DNA of 64,000 nt from an uncultured Clostridia bacterium. GTDB taxonomy: Bacteria; Bacillota; Clostridia; Christensenellales; Borkfalkiaceae. Positions 32,646 through 42,235 of the stretch are shown piece after piece (position 1 is the stretch's first letter; the number at the start of each line of letters is the position of its first letter). The position numbers and the translations under genes were made by a program. The stretch covers positions 247,987 to 311,986 of the forward strand of contig CANRIK010000018.1 in the NCBI GenBank assembly GCA_947630705.1, in the 5' to 3' direction. The notes beneath the pieces were generated by a model. The model was not told the origin of the DNA and made no database searches. It saw nothing but the letters and a program-made list of their open reading frames with translations.

Positions 32646-33347
32646 TTAACCTTTATAAACGAATCTATGGCAATTATCGCATTCGACTACACCGCCGGAA
32701 GATAATTTCTCTTTGCCGGCGAGAGAAAGTTCATAACCGCATTTAGAACATCTGCCGTCTTTCGCCGGACATAATATGGGGAAAATCCGCTCGCTCCTCT
32801 TCATTTGATAACGTTGCATAACTTCGGGAGCGATATCCTGCGCGAGCTTTGAAAGTTCTACCTTAATAATCTCGCTCTCCTTGCGTTTCTCCGCTTTCAA
32901 TTTTTCATATGTCTCTTGAAACTCTTTGCCCTGCTTTTGCATAGTCCTGTTTTTGGCATAAAGATTCTGGAATTCTTCATTGGATTCCTTAATGGCTTTA
33001 TTGAGAGCGGCGATATCCTGTTTCAAAGATTTGAGTTTATCGGTAATCTGCGAAATATTTTTCTTGTAAAACGAAATATCCGCTCCGCCTTCTAAAAGTT
33101 CTTCCAAATTATCGAACTCGGCAAGAGTTTCGGCCACTTCCGCATATTTTTCGTCCAACTCTTTGAAAGTAGCTTCGAGCGACAACGCTTTGCCGTCGAG
33201 AGCTTCCAACTTTTCCGTGGCTTTTGTTACAAAATTGACGGCCTGAACAAGATTTTTCCTCTCGGGAGAATTGGAGAGTTCACGCTCTACTTTGAGTAAT
33301 TTTTCATCCTCTTCCTGATACTTTAAAAGTTTTTCCACATAAGACAT
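32646..33347 (-). CDS. Coiled-coil zinc-ribbon protein (DUF164/CT398-like)
   Basis: 233 residues. Residues 1-190 are a long Lys/Glu-rich coiled coil; the end is a four-Cys zinc ribbon, CSKCGYELSL...VECDNCHRFVYKG. Such proteins may act as adaptors in transcription or secretion; their exact role is unsettled. It is the last gene of the macromolecular synthesis operon, 17 bases after the Nif3-like gene and just before a strong terminator, a position it keeps in many Bacillota. Confidence 0.88.
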   Translation of the reverse strand: MSYVEKLLKYQEEDEKLLKVERELSNSPERKNLVQAVNFVTKATEKLEALDGKALSLEATFKELDEKYAEVAETLAEFDNLEELLEGGADISFYKKNISQITDKLKSLKQDIAALNKAIKESNEEFQNLYAKNRTMQKQGKEFQETYEKLKAEKRKESEIIKVELSKLAQDIAPEVMQRYQMKRSERIFPILCPAKDGRCSKCGYELSLAGKEKLSSGGVVECDNCHRFVYKG

Positions 33348-33364
33348 GTATGCACTCCTCGGAA

Positions 33365-34147
33365 CTACAACAGCGATTCATCGCAAAAGTATGCGGTGGG
33401 AATGTTGAGTTCCTCAATTAATTTTTCATAAATTTTATTGAACCCGTAATTTTCGGAAGCGTAATGTGTGAGAATCAATACGCTTATGCCGCGCGACAAC
33501 AGTGACGTTATCTGATGGTGCTTCATATCGGAAGACACGAATAAATCAACTTCCTCCGAGGCGGCAAAATCAATCGCCTCATCGTCACATCCGGCGCCGC
33601 AAAAAGAAGCGACGCGAGCAATCTTCTTATCGCCGTCTCCGTAACAAATAATTCTTTCGGTATTGAATTTTTTCTTTGAGAATTCCGTATAATCGCGAAG
33701 TTTACGCGGTTTAACATCAAAGACCCTGCCGTATGCGCCGTCTTCAAGTTTAATCATGGTTTTACCGGCGTCTCCGCCCAATCCATTCATAAGATAATAA
33801 TCTATACCCTCCGGTGCGGCGTCGAAATTGAGGTGCATGGAGATTACGCAAATACCGTTTTTGAGACAGTCGGCTATCAGAGAACTTTTCACGTCGTTTA
33901 CCGATACCGTGCTCAAAGACCCGAATATCGCAGGATGATGAGTAACTATTGCATTAAATCCGAGTTCCTTGGCTTTTGCAATAGATTTTTCGGACAAATC
34001 CAGAGAAAACAGAACCCCATTTATACTTTCGCCGGTATCCGCCATAATTCCGCTGTTATCATAGCAATTGCATTTGGCGCAAAATTCCTTTGAAATCGAC
34101 AGCGGTCCTATACACTCCAAAAGCGCAAGCAATTCACTTGATTTCAC
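33365..34147 (-). CDS. Nif3-like dinuclear metal-centre protein (YqfO family)
   Basis: 260 residues. THHPAIFGSLSTV (about residues 70-82), HLNFDAAPEGIDYYL, and late His/Glu residues in LTHYASENYGFNKIYEKL are the metal ligands of the NIF3/DUF34 fold. It lacks the PII-like insert of longer Bacillus YqfO. Sometimes annotated as GTP cyclohydrolase I type 2, but its true function is unresolved. It overlaps trmK by 14 bases. Confidence 0.9.
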   Translation of the reverse strand: MKSSELLALLECIGPLSISKEFCAKCNCYDNSGIMADTGESINGVLFSLDLSEKSIAKAKELGFNAIVTHHPAIFGSLSTVSVNDVKSSLIADCLKNGICVISMHLNFDAAPEGIDYYLMNGLGGDAGKTMIKLEDGAYGRVFDVKPRKLRDYTEFSKKKFNTERIICYGDGDKKIARVASFCGAGCDDEAIDFAASEEVDLFVSSDMKHHQITSLLSRGISVLILTHYASENYGFNKIYEKLIEELNIPTAYFCDESLL

Positions 34148-34781
34148 CGCTCAAAAACCTCTCGATATAATTTATTTCATCCGTTATCCGCGCGCGAGTC
34201 GCACTGTTTAACTCGCGTTCGAGATATGATTTCTTTTTTGCAATTTCTGTTTTCAGATAGTCTCCGAGGACGCCGCCGATATCGCCCTTGCCGAATTTTA
34301 CCTGCGCAGGCGTATATGTACTCGCCTTTCCGCTGATTTCTCCGGAAATTACAAAATAGTATTTTCCGCCGCTTTCAAACACCTCGTCGGAGGTTATTTC
34401 AACACCATGACTTAAAAGATATTCACGGACGTATGAAATATTACGCATGGGTTGCAAAACGAATTTTTTCGGAATAAATGCGCTTTCGAGAATAGAAACG
34501 ATTTCCTCGCCGCCCATACCGGCTATCAGCGTCAAATCCACGGAGTGGTCTATTTTTTTAAGTCCGTTACAGCAAACCGACACGCACCGCCCACAAGATA
34601 TATAATTTGCAAGAAGTCTTTCGGCTTTACTCAAACATTTTTCGCTTATGTCCGAAATTATCGCTCTCTCGCAAAGATTGTTTTTAAGCATGTACCGCGC
34701 ACAATAGCCATGGTCGCATCCTATATCGGCAAAAGTATCGCAACGCGAAAGATATGCGTAAAGTTTTTTTATTCTGTCCAT
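34134..34781 (-). CDS. trmK: tRNA (adenine-N1-)-methyltransferase, position 22
   Basis: 215 residues, SAM-dependent Rossmann methyltransferase with motif I in FADIGCDHGYCARYML (about residues 17-32) and the catalytic-loop region LIAGMGGEEIVSIL. A helical C-terminal domain contacts the tRNA. It makes m1A22, notably in tRNA-Ser and tRNA-Tyr. In Bacillota trmK follows rpoD (sigA), as here: its start base coincides with the last base of rpoD. Confidence 0.93.
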   Translation of the reverse strand: MDRIKKLYAYLSRCDTFADIGCDHGYCARYMLKNNLCERAIISDISEKCLSKAERLLANYISCGRCVSVCCNGLKKIDHSVDLTLIAGMGGEEIVSILESAFIPKKFVLQPMRNISYVREYLLSHGVEITSDEVFESGGKYYFVISGEISGKASTYTPAQVKFGKGDIGGVLGDYLKTEIAKKKSYLERELNSATRARITDEINYIERFLSGEIK

Positions 34782-35845
34782 CAGGTATCGAGGAAATCTT
34801 TTAAATGTTTCGAACGAGAAGGATGACGAAGTTTGCGAAGAGCTTTGGCCTCTATCTGACGAATACGCTCTCTCGTCACGTTAAATTCTTTGCCTACCTC
34901 TTCAAGAGTTCTGGGTCTGCCGTCGTCCACACCGTAACGAAGCCTCAACACCTTCTCCTCTCTCGGCGTAAGGCTGTTCAATACGCCGAGCAAAGTCTCT
35001 TTAAGCATTGTGGTTGATACGCTGTCGGAAGGAGTCACCGTCGTCTCGTCCTCGATAAAATCTCCCAAGTGACTGTCCTCTTCCTCGCCAATGGGCGTTT
35101 CGAGCGATACGGGATCCTGCGCTATCTTCTGAATTTCGCGTACGCGTTCTTCGCTTATCCCCATCTCCTTTGCGATCTCCGCCGCCGTGGGGTCTCTGCC
35201 GTATTTTTGCAAGAGTATCCTCGAAACCCTCGTAAGTTTATTTATCGTTTCGACCATGTGGACGGGGATTCTTATTGTGCGCGCCTGATCGGCTATTGCG
35301 CGCGTAATGGCCTGTCTTATCCACCATGTCGCATATGTGGAAAACTTAAATCCTTTCTGATAATCGAATTTTTCTACGGCCTTCATAAGTCCGAGGTTGC
35401 CTTCCTGAATCAAGTCGAGGAACAACATGCCTCGTCCCACGTATCTTTTGGCTATGGACACCACAAGTCTGAGGTTTGCCTCCGAAAGTTTCTTCTTGGC
35501 CTCTTCGTCTCCCTCCTGCATTCTGCGAGCGAGCTCTATTTCGTCGTCGGCGGAAAGGAGAGGCACGCGACCGATATCTTTCAGATACATTTTAACCGGA
35601 TCGTCGAGTCCGATGTCCGATAAAGCCTGCTCATAGAGTTCCTTGTCGCGTTCGGCTTCATCAATTATCTGAATACCGGCTTCGGCGATTGACTTGTAAA
35701 CAAAGTCCATCTGCGCCGGAGTGGTTTCGTATTTTTCCATAATGTCGCACAGACTGTTGGTCGTTATAGATCCCTTCGCACCGTGCGTATCTATGATTTG
35801 CTTTAATATTTCATATAATTTCTGGTCGGATAAATTCATATTCAA
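34781..35845 (-). CDS. rpoD: RNA polymerase primary sigma factor (sigma-A)
   Basis: 354 residues; directs RNA polymerase to housekeeping promoters of the TTGACA-17-TATAAT kind seen across this window. Region 1.2 starts at [18 protein letters not shown]; region 2 has [29 protein letters not shown] and [13 protein letters not shown]; region 4.2 is [21 protein letters not shown] short region 1.1 (residues 1-75) and no large non-conserved insert are typical of Gram-positives. It overlaps dnaG by 4 bases and trmK by 1. Confidence 0.98.
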   Translation of the reverse strand: MNMNLSDQKLYEILKQIIDTHGAKGSITTNSLCDIMEKYETTPAQMDFVYKSIAEAGIQIIDEAERDKELYEQALSDIGLDDPVKMYLKDIGRVPLLSADDEIELARRMQEGDEEAKKKLSEANLRLVVSIAKRYVGRGMLFLDLIQEGNLGLMKAVEKFDYQKGFKFSTYATWWIRQAITRAIADQARTIRIPVHMVETINKLTRVSRILLQKYGRDPTAAEIAKEMGISEERVREIQKIAQDPVSLETPIGEEEDSHLGDFIEDETTVTPSDSVSTTMLKETLLGVLNSLTPREEKVLRLRYGVDDGRPRTLEEVGKEFNVTRERIRQIEAKALRKLRHPSRSKHLKDFLDT

Positions 35846-37629
35846 TCTCCGCTTTTAATTTTACTTTTGGTTTGTATAAGCTGTTGCATTTTCAAAACGA
35901 GTTGCTTTCTTTTGCCGCAATCCTTTTCGCTTTCGGTAAGCGCCTTGATTCCGGCAATCTGTCTATCTATTTCATCGGTTTTGAGCCTTTTTATGCAGTC
36001 ATAAAAGAATTTTTCGGCCACTTCGCCTTTAAAATGATTCCCGTCGGAATAATCAAGAATATGACAGAGCTCTGCATATTCGTCGCTGCCCTCCTCGAAA
36101 AATTCAAATAACTCGGTGGGCTGAATTCTCTCATCCATTAGCTGTTTCGATTGAATGTATTTTGCTATTATTGAATGAACGCCGTTCTCGAAGGGAATTT
36201 CGCCGATCCTTACGTCGGAAGAAAATTTTGCTCCGAAAAGATAGGCCGAAATTATAAATCTCGAAGCTCTCTCCGATACGGTGGCACTGTCTTTGCGCAC
36301 GGCCGCCGCAGTCGGCTCGGGACGCTCCTCCTTCGGTGCGGACGACAGGTCGCGCTTCAAAGATTCGTAAGTTATTCCTGTTAAGTCGCGCAAGGTTTTT
36401 AAAAGGTCCTCTTGCTCTGCCGCGCTGTCCGCAGTTTTGATTACCTTAATGGCTTCGGACACAAATTTGCGCTTTTCTTCGCTTTTATTCAAATTATATT
36501 GAGATTTAAGCGAATGAATTTTAAAATCAATCAAAGGCATAGCTCTGTCGAGGCACTCGCGATATCCGGAGGCGCCCAACTGCTTTATCACGTCGTCCGG
36601 ATCGAGATTATCGACAAGCGGAACCACTTTTACGTTCAGTCCTTCGTTCTTCAAAATTTCGAGACCGCGTAAATTGGCGTGCTGTCCGGCGGCGTCACCG
36701 TCATAACTTATCAAAACAGTATCGGTATACCTCTTTATAAGACGGGCTTGGTCCTGTGTTAGCGAGGTACCCATGCTCGCAACTACATTTTTAAATCCGG
36801 CCTGATAGAGAGAAATCGTATCCATATAACCCTCTACCATTATGACCTCTTTTATAGTTTGAGCAGTTTTGAGTTTTTTCAGAAGATTTATATTGTATAA
36901 CGATTTGCTCTTATTGAAAACTATGGTATCCTTGGTATTTTTATATTTGCCGAAATCAACTTTTTTCAGAGCTCTTCCGCCAAACGCAATGACCTCGCCC
37001 ATGGCGTTGATTATCGGGAAAATCAATCTGCCGCCCTGTGAATCGACAAGCCTGCCATCAACGGAATTTACCACTCCGCTGTCGAGCATGTCCTGTCTGT
37101 CGTATCCCTTGCGCAATAGATATGAGGGAAGGTCGTTAAAGTTGAGAGAGGCCCCGAGTCCGAACGTGCGTACGATATTGGAGGGTATCTGTCTTTTCAG
37201 AATGTACTCGATATGCGCGTCGGCCTTACCGGAATTCAGATTGTCGAGATAAAAATGCGCGGTATCGTTTAAAATTTTAAGAATCGTATCGCGCTTTCTT
37301 TTCTGTTCAACCGTTTTTTTGCTGTCATAGCCTGTCTGCGGCATGGGAAGCTTGGCACGCTCCGCAAGCAATTTGACGGCGTCCATAAATTCGACGTTCT
37401 CCATTTCTTTAACAAAGGATATCACATCGCCTGATGCGCCGCACCCGAAACAATGATAAAACTGTTCGGCTTCATTTATTGAAAACGACGGCGTTTTTTC
37501 ATGGTGAAACGGACAACACGCCCAATAATTTGAACCCCGTCTTTCAAGATTTATGTATCCGCCGGCAACTTCGACAATATTAATTTTTTCTTTTAGAGTA
37601 GTTATAAACTCCGAAAAAACGTCTGCCAT
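35842..37629 (-). CDS. dnaG: DNA primase
   Basis: Synthesises RNA primers at the replication fork. 595 residues: N-terminal CHC2 zinc site (Cys39, His42, Cys60, Cys63), catalytic core with TOPRIM motifs VMVEGYMDT (Glu) and [11 protein letters not shown] (Asp-x-Asp), and a divergent C-terminal helicase-binding domain from about residue 430. Length is normal. Sits between dgt and rpoD, overlapping rpoD by 4 bases; translation of the three genes is probably coupled. Confidence 0.97.
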   Translation of the reverse strand: MADVFSEFITTLKEKINIVEVAGGYINLERRGSNYWACCPFHHEKTPSFSINEAEQFYHCFGCGASGDVISFVKEMENVEFMDAVKLLAERAKLPMPQTGYDSKKTVEQKRKRDTILKILNDTAHFYLDNLNSGKADAHIEYILKRQIPSNIVRTFGLGASLNFNDLPSYLLRKGYDRQDMLDSGVVNSVDGRLVDSQGGRLIFPIINAMGEVIAFGGRALKKVDFGKYKNTKDTIVFNKSKSLYNINLLKKLKTAQTIKEVIMVEGYMDTISLYQAGFKNVVASMGTSLTQDQARLIKRYTDTVLISYDGDAAGQHANLRGLEILKNEGLNVKVVPLVDNLDPDDVIKQLGASGYRECLDRAMPLIDFKIHSLKSQYNLNKSEEKRKFVSEAIKVIKTADSAAEQEDLLKTLRDLTGITYESLKRDLSSAPKEERPEPTAAAVRKDSATVSERASRFIISAYLFGAKFSSDVRIGEIPFENGVHSIIAKYIQSKQLMDERIQPTELFEFFEEGSDEYAELCHILDYSDGNHFKGEVAEKFFYDCIKRLKTDEIDRQIAGIKALTESEKDCGKRKQLVLKMQQLIQTKSKIKSGD

Positions 37630-37630
37630 T

Positions 37631-38665
37631 TTAATTACTTTCGTCTATAAAAGTCCAACCCTTCGGAACAAAAATTTTATTGAACATGTATACGGCATAC
37701 CTGTCCGTCATGGACGACAGATAGTCGCAGACGACCTGCTCCTTTGAGTATTGAGACATAAGATTGGCATAGGTTTGAGGCAGCTTGTCCGTATGTTTGG
37801 TAAAATACTCATACATGGCCGTCAACATTCTCTCCGCCTTTTTCTCCTCGCTCTTTGCGGAACCGGTAATGTAAACTTTCTCAAACATAAACGCACGCAG
37901 CTCTTCGCTTGCCTTTTCGACTTCATTGTCCATTCTTACAAAATTTTTTCCGTCGCTCGTTTCGAATATCGAATATACGGCGGTATTGATACGCTCGCGC
38001 GAGCTATTGCCGAGAACTTCGCGTATGCTTTCTGGCACATCGCTCTCTTTTAAAATACCGGCACGAAACGCGTCGTCGAGATCATGATTTATGTAAGCTA
38101 TTCTGTCGGCAACCGACACGCATTTGCCTTCGAGCGTTGACGGATTGCCGCTTTTCGTATGATTTAGTATTCCGTCGCGGACTTCGTATGTCAGATTGAG
38201 ACCTTCGCCGTCCTTTTCAAGAACATCCACCACTCTCAACGACTGTTCGTTATGGCAAAATCCGTTGGGCGATAAATTATTGAGAATACGCTCTCCGCTG
38301 TGTCCGAATGGGGTATGTCCCAAATCGTGTCCGAGAGCTATTGCTTCTGTCAAATCCTCATTTAAAGAGAGCGCACGAGCAATGCTTCGCGCAATCTGCG
38401 CAACGTCAAGCGTGTGCGTAAGTCTCGTTATATAGTGGTCTCCCTCCGGAGAGAAAAATACTTGTGTTTTGTTTTTGAGCCTTCTGAAAGACTTGCAATA
38501 TATGATTCTGTCTCTGTCACGCTGAAAATCCGTACGCATTGTGCACGGCGTCTCCGTCACGCGTCTGCCGCGAGTATCGGCAGACTTACATGCATACGGC
38601 GAAAGAAATTTTTCCTCAATAGCGTAGGTACGCTCTTTTAAACAGGGCCTGTCTTTCATTCTCAT
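37631..38665 (-). CDS. dgt: Deoxyguanosinetriphosphate triphosphohydrolase-like protein
   Basis: 344-residue HD-superfamily dNTP hydrolase. It contains RIIYCKSFRRLKNKTQVF (nucleotide contact), RLTHTLDVAQIARSIARAL, and the HD motif ALGHDLGHTPFGHSGE. It splits dNTPs into nucleoside and triphosphate and so keeps dNTP pools balanced. It lies 1 base upstream of dnaG, the standard clostridial arrangement. The C-terminal end (about residues 300-344) is the short form. Confidence 0.93.
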   Translation of the reverse strand: MRMKDRPCLKERTYAIEEKFLSPYACKSADTRGRRVTETPCTMRTDFQRDRDRIIYCKSFRRLKNKTQVFFSPEGDHYITRLTHTLDVAQIARSIARALSLNEDLTEAIALGHDLGHTPFGHSGERILNNLSPNGFCHNEQSLRVVDVLEKDGEGLNLTYEVRDGILNHTKSGNPSTLEGKCVSVADRIAYINHDLDDAFRAGILKESDVPESIREVLGNSSRERINTAVYSIFETSDGKNFVRMDNEVEKASEELRAFMFEKVYITGSAKSEEKKAERMLTAMYEYFTKHTDKLPQTYANLMSQYSKEQVVCDYLSSMTDRYAVYMFNKIFVPKGWTFIDESN

Positions 38666-38744
38666 TAGTTTTACGAAAATTTTTCCGTTTTTCCTCTTTT
38701 ATTACAAAATTTATGTAATTTTTTTGACATATGCATTTTAATGA

Positions 38745-39467
38745 TTATTTGGCAAATCCTCCCCCTACGGAGAGTACTTCGCCCGTGACATAATTGCTTT
38801 CGGCAAGATAGACGCAAGCCTGCGCCACGTCCTCCGGTCTGCCGAGCCTGCCGAGAGGAATGCGATCGATGAGATCGTCCATCTCCGCCGACGAAAGGTG
38901 AGAATTCATGGAGGTATCTATAACTCCCGGGGATACGCAATTTACTCTGATTTTGGAGGGGGCAAGTTCTTTGGCGAGCGCCTTCGTAAATGCAATAATT
39001 GCCCCCTTGGAGGCCGAATACGCAACTTCGCAACTTGCACCCACCTCTCCCCAAATCGAGGCGACGTTAATTATGCAACCGCCCACTCCCAGCATCCGGT
39101 CAACCACCTCTCTGCTGCACAGAAATGCGCCGCGCACATTTACGCCGAAGATCTTATCCCACTCTTCCGCGGTTGTATTCTGAATCACGTTTACCGAAGA
39201 TATTCCGGCATTGTTCACTAATACGTCAAGCCTGTCGTATACGGAGTAAAATTCTCGGAACATGGCGGAAACCTGCCGCTCGTCGGAGACGTCGGCCCGT
39301 TGCAATACCGGACAATATCCCATCATATTGAATTCATCCTGCGCGGAAAGAGCGGAGGCCTCGTCGCTATTATAATTGAGAACGACCTCATACCCCTTCT
39401 GCATAAAAGCAAGAGCAATGGCCTTACCTATTCCCTTTGTTCCGCCTGTAATAAGCGCTGTTTTCAT
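38745..39467 (-). CDS. Short-chain dehydrogenase/reductase, FabG-like
   Basis: 240 residues. NAD(P) motif TGGTKGIG (residues 8-15), NNAG at about 86-89, catalytic Ser in VASIW, Tyr-x-x-x-Lys as YSASK, end VTGEVLSVGGGFAK. Similar proteins are 3-oxoacyl-ACP reductases or the elongation-factor-P 5-aminopentanone reductase YmfI; sequence alone does not decide. It overlaps aroK by 4 bases at the end of the shikimate operon, 80 bases before dgt. Confidence 0.9.
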   Translation of the reverse strand: MKTALITGGTKGIGKAIALAFMQKGYEVVLNYNSDEASALSAQDEFNMMGYCPVLQRADVSDERQVSAMFREFYSVYDRLDVLVNNAGISSVNVIQNTTAEEWDKIFGVNVRGAFLCSREVVDRMLGVGGCIINVASIWGEVGASCEVAYSASKGAIIAFTKALAKELAPSKIRVNCVSPGVIDTSMNSHLSSAEMDDLIDRIPLGRLGRPEDVAQACVYLAESNYVTGEVLSVGGGFAK

Positions 39468-39958
39468 TTTAAAAGTTCCGTAATTTTTTTTGATATGCGC
39501 TCGGGCGTGAGCCCGTCTGTTGCGACAATATAATCCGCCGTTCCCTCATATATTTGCGAGCGGCGTACATACAAATCTTTCAGGTTGGCTTCGGCGTCGC
39601 CTTTTAACAAAGGACGAGTGTCGTCGCCTTTCAATCTTTTCAATAATTCCTCAATACTTGTTTTGAGATAAATGATTTTTCCGCACTCGCGGAAAGCCCT
39701 TACGTTTTCCTCTCTCAAAAGACAACCGCCGCCCGTCGCTATTACGGCGTTCTGAAATCCACACACTCTCTTTACGGCCTCACTTTCGAGATTTCGGAAG
39801 TATTCTTCACCATAACGGGCAAATATTTCGGATATTTCTCCGTACTCCGAAACTATTACCTCGTCAGTATCGACGGCCTCATAGCCGAGCATCGACGACA
39901 GATAGGAGCATACAGTGGTCTTTCCGCACCCCGGCATGCCCGTAAGAATTATGTTCAT
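39464..39958 (-). CDS. aroK: Shikimate kinase
   Basis: Phosphorylates shikimate with ATP. 164 residues with Walker A GMPGCGKTT (7-15), the shikimate-binding DTDE and FRNLESEAVKRV segments, GGG (ATGGGCLL), and the lid Arg in KGDDTRPLLKGD. It overlaps the SDR by 4 bases downstream and aroQ by 4 bases upstream, so it is a tight operon member. Confidence 0.95.
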   Translation of the reverse strand: MNIILTGMPGCGKTTVCSYLSSMLGYEAVDTDEVIVSEYGEISEIFARYGEEYFRNLESEAVKRVCGFQNAVIATGGGCLLREENVRAFRECGKIIYLKTSIEELLKRLKGDDTRPLLKGDAEANLKDLYVRRSQIYEGTADYIVATDGLTPERISKKITELLK

Positions 39959-40365
39959 AACTTAAAACTCTCTCCGGCAAGAATATAGCTGTACTTGCCG
40001 AATCCGGCGATGACGCCCTTGCAGACCTCGGAAATAACGGAAGTATGGCGAAATTCTTCGCGCGCATGAACGTTGGACATATGCACTTCTACGACCGGTA
40101 TCGAAATGGAAGTTATAGCGTCGCGTATGGCATAGCTGTAATGAGTAAAAGCGCCGGCGTTCAATATTATTCCGTCGCACTTTGCATTTTGCAGAGCGGA
40201 ACATATTTCTCCTTCCGAATTGCTCTGAAAAAATTCACACTCATCATTTTTGAAGTGCGCGGCTATTTCGGCGTTTATTTGCTCCAAAGTCTGCTCGCCG
40301 TACACTCCTTTCTCTCTGATTCCCGTCATGTTGAGATTGACGCCGTTTATAAAAAGAAGTTTCAT
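39955..40365 (-). CDS. aroQ: 3-Dehydroquinate dehydratase, type II
   Basis: 136 residues, dodecameric type II enzyme (flavodoxin-like fold). INGVNLNMTGIREKGVYG carries the catalytic Arg and Tyr of the flexible lid; NAGAFTHYSYAIRDAI and VEVHMSNVHAREEFRH follow. The usual NGPNLNLLG has become NGVNLNMTG, a mild variation. It lies 2 bases downstream of aroE and overlaps aroK by 4 bases. Confidence 0.95.
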   Translation of the reverse strand: MKLLFINGVNLNMTGIREKGVYGEQTLEQINAEIAAHFKNDECEFFQSNSEGEICSALQNAKCDGIILNAGAFTHYSYAIRDAITSISIPVVEVHMSNVHAREEFRHTSVISEVCKGVIAGFGKYSYILAGESFKL

Positions 40366-40367
40366 AA

Positions 40368-41171
40368 TTATTTCTCCTTACCGTATTTTTTGAAAAGTTC
40401 TTCGGCTTGTCTGTTGTCCGGTTTTACCCCAAAATAAATACACTCCGAAAAATATGCCTGATAAAACAACATCCCCTCGCCGTTTACCGCCTTTTTGCCG
40501 TATGTTTCGGCAATTTCGAGAAATCTGCTCTTTTTCGGAGTATAAATGAGGTCTACGGCGACGTCGCAGAGGCTGATAAGTTTATCCCCGACGGGTGATT
40601 GTCCTACCGTTTTATGCATTCCGACTCCGGTGGCATTAACAATAAGATAATACGGCTTGTCGATTATTTTTTTAATAGGCAAAATGCCTTTGAACTCTTC
40701 GGAAAGTTTTGTCGCGCTATCCTCAAACCTATCATAAACGCAGACTTTCGCTCCGCAGTCGAGCAACTTCTTCGAAACGCTCCTGCCGGCACCGCCGGCG
40801 CCCAACACAAGGACTTCCTTCCCGTTGACGTCGATGGCGTTATTTTCAATCATCATTACAAAACCGGAACCGTCGGTATTGTAGCCGCAAAGGTCTCGTG
40901 TGGTCACTGTGTTTACTGCACCGTAAATTTCTGCGTCTCCGCATATCTTTTTAAGATACGGAATAATTGCGAGCTTATAAGGTATAGTGACGTTGAAACC
41001 GTCAAATCTTTCTAATATGCCGCCTATCTTACTGTTGAATTCATTTTCCGACAAGGATATTTTTGTATAATCTACTTTGTTTCCCATTTCTTTGGCAATA
41101 AACGCATGCGCTTGGGGACTTGTAGATTCAGACACGTCTTTGCCTATTACGGCAAGTTTCAATTCTTTCAT
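40368..41171 (-). CDS. aroE: Shikimate 5-dehydrogenase
   Basis: 267 residues. VIGKDVSESTSPQAHAFI binds shikimate; GFNVTIPYK carries the catalytic Lys; GYNTDGSGF the Asp; LGAGGAGRSVSKKLL is the NADP loop. The start MKELKLAV (41171) has AAAGGAAAG upstream and overlaps the aroB stop by 4 bases; the longer frame to 41198 is rejected. Confidence 0.95.
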   Translation of the reverse strand: MKELKLAVIGKDVSESTSPQAHAFIAKEMGNKVDYTKISLSENEFNSKIGGILERFDGFNVTIPYKLAIIPYLKKICGDAEIYGAVNTVTTRDLCGYNTDGSGFVMMIENNAIDVNGKEVLVLGAGGAGRSVSKKLLDCGAKVCVYDRFEDSATKLSEEFKGILPIKKIIDKPYYLIVNATGVGMHKTVGQSPVGDKLISLCDVAVDLIYTPKKSRFLEIAETYGKKAVNGEGMLFYQAYFSECIYFGVKPDNRQAEELFKKYGKEK

Positions 41172-42232
41172 TTTCTTTCCTTTAATTGTGCCGCACATTC
41201 TTTAAGCATTTTTATATACTCGTCCAAATCGAGCTTTAATTCGGCAGACTCACCGATACTTTTGGGCACCACTATGGAGATCTGTTTGTCAACGTTCTTT
41301 TTATCGAACTTCGCAAGTTCCGCCGCCGCTTCGACATCATCGTAAGCCGGCACCTTTTTCAAGACATCAATAATTAGCTTTTTTAATCTTTCCGAATAGT
41401 TTCGCGGACACGTGTTGAGTTTTTCCGCTATATAAAGCTCATAATACATTCCTATAAGCACAAATTCCCCATGGGATTTTTTACGGTAATAAAGTTCAAA
41501 AGCGTGCCCCGTTGTGTGTCCTAAATTCAACGTCTTACGCAAACCGTTTAAGTCATGTTCATCCCTTATAACTACGTCGGCCTTATGCTGTATACAAAGA
41601 GAAGTTATTTCTTCGAGAAACTCCAAAGAAGTAAGATTGCCGATATTCCTTTCAAGCAAATCGAAAATTTCTCCGTTGAGCGCCCCGTATTTGACAATTT
41701 CTCCCAAGCCGCAACGTATTTCTCTGTCGGCAAGAGTTGTAAGAAAGCGAGGATCGGCAATTACCGTTTCCGGCTGATAAAAACTCCCGATAACATTTTT
41801 TACGCCTTCGAAATCTATGGCCGTTTTGCCGCCGACCGAGCTGTCCACCTGCGCAAGAAGCGTTGTCGGAATCTGAACGAGATGCACTCCCCTCATATAC
41901 AGCGACGCGGCAAGTCCGGCTATATCGCCAACAACTCCGCCTCCGAACGCTATGACGGTGCAATTCCGTTTCATGCCGTACTTCAACATTCCCTTCAAAA
42001 TCGCCGTAAGATTGCGAAGGGTTTTACCCGTTTCTCCCGCCGGAACTATATATATCGGAACCTCGTCGCCGAATGTTTTCCATATTTCGTATCTGTACCA
42101 AGCAAACACGTTAGAATCGGTGACAACGAAAATTTGCCTGTCGGCGAGCGCATAGGCATATTTTTCATATGCACCCGAACCGCAATGAACAACGCTATGT
42201 TGTATTCCTGTTTCTATTACAATATCTTTCAT
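41168..42232 (-). CDS. aroB: 3-Dehydroquinate synthase
   Basis: NAD- and metal-dependent cyclisation of DAHP to 3-dehydroquinate. 354 residues. GGGVVGDIAGLAASLYMRG (NAD loop) and PTTLLAQVDSSVGGKTAIDF are the family core; His ligands lie in LGHTTGHAFEL. It overlaps aroE by 4 bases and starts 3 bases after aroC. Confidence 0.96.
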   Translation of the reverse strand: MKDIVIETGIQHSVVHCGSGAYEKYAYALADRQIFVVTDSNVFAWYRYEIWKTFGDEVPIYIVPAGETGKTLRNLTAILKGMLKYGMKRNCTVIAFGGGVVGDIAGLAASLYMRGVHLVQIPTTLLAQVDSSVGGKTAIDFEGVKNVIGSFYQPETVIADPRFLTTLADREIRCGLGEIVKYGALNGEIFDLLERNIGNLTSLEFLEEITSLCIQHKADVVIRDEHDLNGLRKTLNLGHTTGHAFELYYRKKSHGEFVLIGMYYELYIAEKLNTCPRNYSERLKKLIIDVLKKVPAYDDVEAAAELAKFDKKNVDKQISIVVPKSIGESAELKLDLDEYIKMLKECAAQLKERK

Positions 42233-42235
42233 CTG